Source: Gnetum montanum
Lineage: Eukaryota > Streptophyta > Gnetopsida > Gnetales > Gnetaceae
Length of the DNA stretch: 64,000 nucleotides
Assembly (NCBI GenBank): GCA_015680685.1
Contig: MNCI01029688.1
Coordinates: 328,900 to 392,899 of the forward strand
Reading direction: 5' to 3'
This document shows, piece by piece, positions 56,761-64,000 of this stretch (position 1 is its first letter; every line of letters begins with the position of its first letter). The notes below the pieces were generated by a model, which was not told where the DNA came from, ran no database searches, and saw only the letters and a list, made by a program, of their open reading frames with translations. Position numbers and translations under genes: made by a program.

Positions 56761-58640
56761 ATAGGTATGAGCTTTTATGTAAGGAATTTATATCTTTTCA
56801 AAATCTTTATATAAAGTTAAATATGCAACTAAAAATAGAGGATTAAGATATTTCTCTATTAAATATAAATAGTTTAGATGTCACAAAAGAAATCTCACAC
56901 CTAAGGACTGAGAATGGAAAAAAAAATCTTGTCCTATGAGTAGATTGAGGAAGAACTTTTAGATGCTAAACTCATAAATGAAAGGCTGATCAAAGGATAA
57001 GAATTACTTTGAATAGTTATTGGTCAAGGAATAAGTTCACATCATAAACATGGACTAGGATTTTTTTCAAAAGAAGAAGCATCTACAAAAACTTCATCCC
57101 AACAAAAGGCCTCTCCAAAGATTATAGTGTCAGTAGGTACTACATTCCAATCCAGAGTAGCCCCAAGGTTTAGTCACTTTAATCACAATAAGAAGGTTAG
57201 ATGTTATTATTATAATAGGTTTGGGCATAACCAATGGAATTGAAATTTAGAATATTATAACATGAAGACTCTTGGTCATATCATAAGAGTCCTTGGTCTT
57301 ACCCAAATGCACCTAGAAAGGAAATCTTGCAAACAAAAAAGGAATGGAGGACAAATAAAAAGAGTAAAGAGAACAAAAAGGTGTGGAGAATCAAGAAAAA
57401 AGAACTAAAAGAAATCTTAATAATTTTGTGAAAGGAAGTAAGACATTAGAAATAAATGAAATTGGTATAAAAGAAGAAACTTCAAAAGAAGAATCCTAGC
57501 TCCAATTTCCTTATGTATCTTGATCTCCATTAGCAAGTAAGGTAACTAACTATAAGTACAATTATAATCATTATTCCTTGACTTGATGAGATTAGAATAA
57601 ATTAGTTTATTTTTATGGTTGAATGGAAGCTAATGGAAATATTTTAAAATCCAAAGAAATTTCCAATTGACCTTGTATATTGTCGAACCATACTATGCTA
57701 TAACAACTTGGTTGTGCTACTTTTAAAGTGTTTATTGATAAATCATGTTTTTGATTCTTAACTAGAATGTATTGGTTTCAAGTGATTTAAAGTCCTTGAC
57801 TATAATTCATGGACAAAAATGTTTTTGTTAAATATTCATTACTGTGTTTAAAGTCCTTGACTATAATTAATGGACATCGCCTAGTCCTTTGTGTAATTCT
57901 TAATGAATGTGTGATGTTTATGTGTTTTTTCTTGTGTTAATTTTCTTTATGATAATTTCAAGCTATTTTTTCATGTTTAGGGGTGTTTTAGACATATTTG
58001 GATAATTCTAGAAGGTTCCATGGGCTATAGCAACTTGTTTGAAGGTGTCTAGAGATTACAAACCTCAAAATGAGCATCTTTATTTTTGGTCCTTGCAAGA
58101 TATGCATCTACTGTAATAGTTAGATGTCTCAATTGAATTTTAGACATCTCCTCTTGATAGTAGACATCTTAGGAGATAGATGGGTAAAGTAACCAATGAA
58201 TGGACATTGAAGCAATGGATGCATTATAAATGTTGAAGATTATAGTTGCTACTATGATTTTTATATCTTTAATGACTAATCACTTAGTCCTTTTCCTTCA
58301 AAAGGGATTCCTTGTTAACTATTTAGGAAAAAATTGCCTGCAATAAGCATTAAAAATATTTGCATCTTCTTATTTGAAAGATAGTACTAATGGAAGACCT
58401 TAGTATCCACACTTGATCTTAGATTTTCTATGCATCATTAAGTTCCTAAAAGGATTAAGGAAAGAATACAAATCTCTCTACAATAGATGCATTATGACCA
58501 AAGAGACTAGGAAGATCTACAAACATGTATGTAGGGGAAGACTATACCTCATTAATAATTATCATGTTATAGGCCACCAGTGTAAGGAAAGTATTTTGAG
58601 ACTTTGACTAAAAGATAATCAAGTTGTAGGTAAAGTATCC
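56761..58640 (+). pseudogene. Probable Ty1/copia-type gag remnants
   Basis: At 57202-57243 the plus strand reads RCYYYNRFGHNQWN followed by a stop, a decayed CX2CX4HX4C zinc knuckle of the copia gag type (second and last Cys lost). A Lys/Arg-rich region follows to about 57480. The sequence 58100-58200 holds AGATGTCT and AGACATCT motifs. The open frame at 58413-58607 is not recognised. No RT or integrase is visible, so class is tentative. Confidence 0.4.
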
Positions 58641-59419
58641 ACTACTGAAAATGAGCAAAAATAGGACTATTCATTTTGGAGTATGGTAAAGTATCCAAGG
58701 TAAAAGTACGAGTTAAGGCTTGGATCTATTATACGTCATTATTTCTAACCTTAGTTGTAAATAGATATAGGGTAGCTCTTAATGAAATTTGGTTTTTCAT
58801 TATCAAACCTAAACCTATGAAATCAATACTTAAGGATGTATACTCTTTAACTAATATTCATAATGTTTTATAACTTTGATAAATGTTTGTATCTCTATGG
58901 GATTATTGTACGATGATATGCATCTTTGGTGGAACTTTATTGAGGATCATGATTGATCTTTATTTTCTCCCACATATTTTTTGGTGCTATCCAAAAAGGG
59001 GGAGAGAGTAGACTATTTAGTTAGAATCTCAAGCATAGTAACTTTATATTTTTTTTTGATGAAATAACTTTCTCATATCTTTGTGTCATATACTAACCCA
59101 TTTTCTTAAGTTCTGGACATCACTAGAAAGGGGAAGATTATTGACCTTTTGATATGTCAAAACCTTAAGGAAAAATAAAGAATATGGAAATGTTTTTGTA
59201 GTCTAGAAGGACAATAAATGAGCAAGGACTTTAGAAAAAGATTTGATTTTGAAAACAAGATCAATGTTAAGATGTTGTGAGATCTACATAGAGATGTCGT
59301 TATGAATACTACATGGGCAATATGAGAGCATGGATTAAAAAACTATAAATTAAATGAAGATACTCCAAGGATTAGGAAGAAGTTGATTTAATGAGAGAAA
59401 GACTCAGGAATAAGAGTTC
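58641..59419 (+). other. Retroelement-like stretch, unassigned
   Basis: AT-rich with broken frames (an open frame at 58676-58873). A purine-rich AAAAAGGGGGAGAGAG at about 58993 could be a polypurine tract, as it precedes the LTR-like block. Confidence 0.3.
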
Positions 59420-60385
59420 AAAGTGTTAAGGAGACATCTCCAAGAAATAATAGAAATCTCAATCAAGAAGAAAGACATTACTAGAAGACATCTTTAAGAA
59501 ATAATAGATGTCTCCTTTGTAGAGGAGACGTATTCCTAGAGACATCACATTCTCCAAGGAGAAATTTCTTTGGAATTAAGACAAAACTAATGTAGATGTT
59601 CCACCTTTGAAGGAGACATCTATACTAATTGTTGGGTAGCTATTTCATGAATTTTGAGGCATTTCTGAAAACTATGAAACTATAAGAAGACATCAAATTC
59701 TTAAGAATTTCACAAGAATTATCAACATCAAAGCTATCATTATCTATTATATGTTGTTATACTTGTGTACTTCATTTTCATATCATTTGTTTAATTATTT
59801 GTAGTACTATGCTTCGAAGTACAAGAACTTGTAATTTAAGTTACACTCATTTCTTGTTTTTCTTTTTCTTTCTTTGTTGACCTATGGGATTAATGTACTT
59901 CTTATGATAAGGCATCCTCATTAATCTTGTTTGGGTCCTATGGGATTAAGTGATTTTGTAGCACCAAAATACTCTAGAGTAGACCTCAATTTTGTAAAGG
60001 TTGTGGGATCCTTGAAATTACATTTTGAGCCACTTGGGACCTTGTAGGGTTGAGTAGTTTCACAATGACGAAACACTTCAAAGTGAATCTTAGATCTTGT
60101 ATAGGATGTGATTCCATTGAAAGCATATTTTTAGCTTTCTGGGACCTTATAGGGTTAAGAGATTTCATAGTGATGAAACTCTACATAGTAGAGCTCAAAT
60201 CTTGTGAAGGTTGTGATGTCCTCTAAATCACATTTTGAAAGAAACACAGTCTAGAGGTATGCATAGATTCTACACTCCAAGTGTGGATGTACCCAAGTTG
60301 GGGAACCATGTAATACCTAGTATGTTCATGTGGCTAGTGTAATTTTTAATTGTGGAACTTATTCAACCCCCTTTCTAAGTTCTCA
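59420..60385 (+). mobile_element. LTR-like block, probable copia type
   Basis: Begins with arrays of GGAGACATCTCC-type motifs (59430-59625). Then come a TAGTACTATGC region, three diverged 105-bp repeats, and an end TTATTCAACCCCCTTTCTAAG at about 60360. An AACCCCCTTCT-like end is typical, from memory, of SIRE-type copia LTRs. CATGGTATTGATAA just after could be a decayed initiator-Met primer site. The left boundary is not clear. Confidence 0.4.
59942..60240. repeat. About 105-bp tandem repeat, 2.8 diverged copies
   Basis: Copies start at 59942, 60047 and 60153. Each has GGG(A/T)TNAG, then a CAC/ATGAYGAAAC-like part, CTTAGATCTTGTANAGG-like middle, and CATTTT-AGC...GGGACCTT end. A partial earlier copy may lie at 59885-59941. 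Confidence 0.7.
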
Positions 60386-60394
60386 ATCCTCATG

Positions 60395-61070
60395 TCTAGC
60401 CATGGTATTGATAAGACAATAAATGCTAGGTAATGGAAAGTCATCTTTTATGGTGACCTTGTTGAGGTCTTGGAAATTGATACAAATACAAATGCTTCTA
60501 TTTTTCTTGTGAACTATCACTATGTTAGACACCTAGTTAGCATAGTCAATAGCTTAGATGAAACCAGCTTAGTAAAGATTCATGATCTCATCACATATTG
60601 CTATGGCTAGATTTAGTCTAATTTTACACACTTTTTGTTTGAAAAGTTTGACATCGAGGTCAAGTATGATGTTATGGTGCACTAATTGTGGGTCAAGACC
60701 TGACATATTCTTAAACAACCAAGAGAATGTATTAATGTTATTTTGAAGGAACTTGATGATTTCTTGAGCCATATGGGATTTTAATGAGGAATTTCATTTT
60801 AGTATTTTATCCTCACCATTGTGGGTTGTAAATAAGATTTTTATTAAGAAGTCTTCTATGATGTCCCTAGCCTCTAAGTTAAGGGTTTTGATCACATATT
60901 CAAGACAATATAGGGACTTCATTATGTAGCATATATGATCATATAGGCTCCCAGGCTCAAAGTCTAGATATTAGGGGCTAATTAATTATTCAACATTATT
61001 GTATGATGCATTTAGATCCAATGGTAGATCCAGTTGTGCTCATGCATCCATAATTTGATTCTACATATCA
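60395..61070 (-). pseudogene. Reverse transcriptase fragment, Tat-type Ty3/gypsy
   Basis: On the minus strand, 60772-60569 reads MAQEIIKFLQNNINTFSWL then MSGLDPQLVHHNIILDLDV and VKLFKQKVCKIRLNLAIAI, the segment just before the RT palm in Tat elements (FAWS-x-x-DMPGIDP). Continuing down to 60400: NIVIVHKKNR, INFQDLNKVTIKDDFPLPS, where C-x-DYRDLN and KDDFPLP are the expected motifs. It stops before the FLDG and DD boxes, at the edge of the LTR-like block. The part up to 61070 shows the weaker upstream linker. Stops interrupt it. Confidence 0.75.
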
Positions 61071-61589
61071 ACAAAAACACATTAACTAGCATATGCATTG
61101 TATAATCATGAAAATAATGCCAAACATTTACAATAATAAAACATAACATGGTTAAGTATTATCAAAGGAAGAATGAAGAAAGGTTATGCTTGAATAGGAT
61201 CATAAGATGGTAAATTATGGCCATGGATCTTGTGTGCAATTCTATAGTAGAAGAAGACTTAGTAAAAATAATTGAGATAGGTAAAAGTCTCATGAAAAAA
61301 AGTTGTAAATTACTTAGAAAGAGGATTTTCATTGGCTATACAATAAAAAAGGTTAAAGTACTAAATCCTCATCATGTGGGGACTATTTCCTTAGAATGTG
61401 AGTAGCTTAAACTACCATCATAGCATGGAAATCATATCCATAGCATGTACAAGATTCTTATCAAATTTGAAGTTTCTTTGAACTATTTCTAACCACCTCT
61501 AGACTACACAAGGCTATTGTGAGGCTTGTCTGGCTACATTAGGCTATGGATTGACAAGTTTGGATTAGGTCTTGATCTACCAAAACTCC
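61071..61589. other. No recognisable feature
   Basis: AT-rich. An open frame of 62 codons at 61217-61405 resembles no family I know and has no supporting context. Confidence 0.4.
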
Positions 61590-63350
61590 ACACACTAGCT
61601 AGAATGTGGGATAGGATTTTTCATGGTGTGGAATAATAAACCAATTAATCTAGCTTGCAAAGGCTAATTTTTTAACTATTCTTCCATCCCAATGTTTGTG
61701 GAGCTTGCTAGTCAACTTTTGAGTTATTTTTGCACATGTGGTACCTTGCTTGGAAACTTTCCATGCTACCCCACACACTACTCAACATGTGGAACATGAT
61801 TACCATTATGTGAAATAGGACTTGCTAGTTTTCATATGTTTCCAACTAGATTTTTGCATCTTCCAAAGTTTCTAAGGTACCAAAAGAGCTATATTGAAAT
61901 ATTTTTAGCTTTTTTAGGCACTTTGGCCAAGGTTTGAAGTATGATGAGGCTCTAATAGAATTTCCACATGTTCCTAGAATATCGAGCCTACCTTTCCATC
62001 ATTTTCCATCATTTTCTTACTCATTCCCTCTAAGCTTGGGTCTTCTAGGATGTACCAAGGAACTAATAGGTAGTTCTTGGGTAGATCGTAATCATTGGGA
62101 AGTCCACATGATAAGCTTAAATATTGGCTAGAATGTCGAAGTAGTAGCCCATCATGTGAGGTCTGGCCAAGATGTTTTTAAGGTATTTAGACTTAGTTTT
62201 GACAATTTCAAGCTCCTAAGGTAGTTCCCAAGCTATGGATAAAGATTTAGCAAGTATTGTGATCATTTTGAGTAAATTTAAATGCCCTTGGAATTTTCTA
62301 ATACATCCACATACTATTCAACATGCTGAGCGTGTGGGACCAATTTGCCTATCATATGGGATAAAAATATCCAATTTGTACTAAACTTTCCACTACCATG
62401 CCATGTGGAGCTCTCAAATGAATTAGTAGGTGGTATTGTGTATTATTTTTACTTGTCTAAGGCTCACATGATGAGCCCACACATCGGCTAGCATGTGATC
62501 CTGATGTCTCACTGTGTGGGACTTAACACTATAAATTTTGGATGACTTTGACCTCATTCCTTGATTTCTTGAGACTTTTAGATTACTAGCTAGGGCTTAG
62601 TATGAAAAATAGTTATTTGAATATCATGAGAAGTCAAGTAAGAAAACTTATGAAGCTCACATGCTAGCCAATATGCAAGACTTGTGTGATCATTATGTAA
62701 AGATCAAACTCAAATTTTCTTGGATCAAAAGTGTAAAAACTTGACTTTTCTTCTACTTTATGTCCTTCAAATCCCACCAATCAAATTTTAAGCATTGAAA
62801 ACTAGTAAAAAATCCTTTAACACTACCCCACATGTTCACTACTATATGGGGCCAATGTATCCATCATATGGAATAAATATTTTCTATATTTCATCTTTTT
62901 AACTTAGTTTTGAAGCTTTGGAATTATTATTATTAGCACCTAGGGTTCTAGATGGACATCTACAATTTTTGATGTTTTTGGAAGTTGGATAAGATTGTAT
63001 TGAAGCTTACACACTATGCCACATGCTAGCTAGCATTTGGGATTTGTGTGCTTAGTGTGTGAGAGCTTTTGACCCAAGTCTCGTGAAGTCCACATTTAGG
63101 AAAAATTGACCAAAAGCTAGCATTTGGGCTATAAAATTGGAAATTTATTTAGAAAATCCAATATATTAAGCTAATATCCCACATGATTCTAAGGTCATCA
63201 TGTGATGTGATTGTAGTTTTGGTTCCAAGGGTTTGAAACCCAACATACGAGATAAGCTTCTTGGTAAAGTTTTGAATACTAAACTATAGCATGCTAGCTC
63301 TTGTCTCATGTAAATGTCTAAGAGGAAACGTAGAGGATTTTTAGGTGTTT
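61590..63350. repeat. Diverged tandem array, about 175-bp units carrying CACATGCTAGC motifs
   Basis: A recurring core made of (C)CACATGCTAGCTAGCATNTGGGA-like sequence and a nearby ATCATGTGGGA-like box appears near 61595, 61775, 61960, 62105, 62310, 62470, 62650, 62825, 63005 and 63180. Spacing ranges from about 155 to 205. Between cores lie T-rich stretches with TTTTGA and AAATTT elements. Two of the clearest cores are ACATGCTAGCTAGCATTTGG (63018) and ACATCGGCTAGCATGTGATC (62480). It may be an old satellite or an internally repeated long U3. Confidence 0.5.
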
Positions 63351-64000
63351 TAAAGAATTAATATTAGGAGGAAATACTAGCTACTTAGGCTTCTTACTAT
63401 CTCCCAAGACCACTTTATGGTAGCAAAACTGAGCATTTGAGTGTTTCTCTGCAACAAGAATGAGTAAGCTTAGGCACCATGATGAAGATTGTTAGAACCA
63501 CAAGTTAAAATCCAATTTTATATGTGGAAAAGGAGTCTAGATGCATCATATCTAGTCTTTTAGATCCTTCTACAACTAAAGGATCTTCTTCCAAGACCAC
63601 TAGGTACCCATTTGTTATCCATTTTTCTAATTTTTCGCCCAATTGTGGGGGCATTTTTCTCACTTTAGGCTTGCTCTAATCAAAATTTTTCATTCTATTT
63701 ACATTGAATGCAAGGTTTAGACTATGTTATTGTGTTAAGGATAAAATTTTGGCTTTAGGACTTTCTTCCATGGAGATTTCAATTCTTTTCTGAGCTTGTT
63801 CTCTACATTTTTGCCCTAATTTTGATAAAAGATGGCCAAATTTTGACCTTTTTTTATAAGTTCATGAAATGAAAAACTTAGTCTTGGATTTCATAGAATT
63901 TTCCTATGAGGTTTTAGAGTAACACCGGAGGTAAAATCATGGATTTTTTTAAGTTTTATGAATTTTTGGCAAATTTTCTTCCAACAAAGTGCACCACATT
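63351..64000. other. No firm feature
   Basis: Contains CAATTGTGGGGGCATTTTT at 63640, which could be a polypurine tract, and long T-rich runs. On the minus strand, near 63600-63500, coding-like sequence is too broken to assign. Confidence 0.3.

Noticed and set aside
61217-61405. Small gene of 62 codons
   Set aside because: No homology, no conserved context, and a length expected by chance in AT-rich DNA.

Overview
The window looks like a heterochromatic or intergenic stretch of a large seed-plant nuclear genome. It is AT-rich, has no intact host gene, and is packed with decayed LTR retrotransposons. The dominant lineage is Ty3/gypsy of the Athila/Tat type. The evidence is LTRs that begin TGATRA and end TCATCA, a primer site matching plant tRNA-Asp, a purine tract of the form TCATGGGGGTA before the 3' LTR, gag-PR-RT-RNaseH-IN order, and an additional ORF (aORF) between integrase and the 3' LTR. 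The species cannot be named from this sequence. The depth of decay would suit a gymnosperm or another large, slowly purged genome.

Layout. 1-2195: LTR-like fragment, unidentified minus-strand gene debris and a protein-kinase fragment. 2196-6354: 3' half of element A1 (integrase tail, spacer, aORF). 6355-7209: LTR. 7210-17508: internal part of A2 (gag, PR, RT-RNaseH, IN, spacer, aORF). 17509-18308: LTR shared by A2 and A3. 18309-45389: internal part of A3, split by two blocks. The first block (about 19628-30120) contains element B at 21021-28313, which has a perfect TATGT target duplication and carries gag and aORF but no pol. The second block (30192-35960, minus strand) is element B2, a non-autonomous gag-only relative with both LTRs. 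45390-46231: LTR. Then follow a gag fragment, a receptor-like-protein pseudogene, aORF C with a solo LTR inserted in it, LTR C (51180-52009), aORF A4 and LTR A4 (55915-56760). 56761-60385: probable copia-type remnants with their own LTR-like block. 60395-61070: minus-strand Tat-type RT fragment. 61590-63350: diverged tandem array of about 175 bp units.

How the parts work together. Nothing here looks autonomous now: the RT and IN catalytic residues are lost or deleted in A2 and A3. Comparison of the copies is still informative. The aORF recurs in seven states (A1-A4, B, B2, C) with an N-terminal globular block, a long coiled coil and a conserved C-terminal block. Upstream of it lies a promoter-like module with a TATA box. 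The short motifs of that module differ between families but match the U3 of the same family's LTR. A conserved splice-acceptor-like sequence directly precedes the aORF ATG in several copies. My reading is that these elements express the aORF separately from gag-pol, from its own U3-like promoter with a 5'UTR intron. This is the most interesting candidate system in the window.
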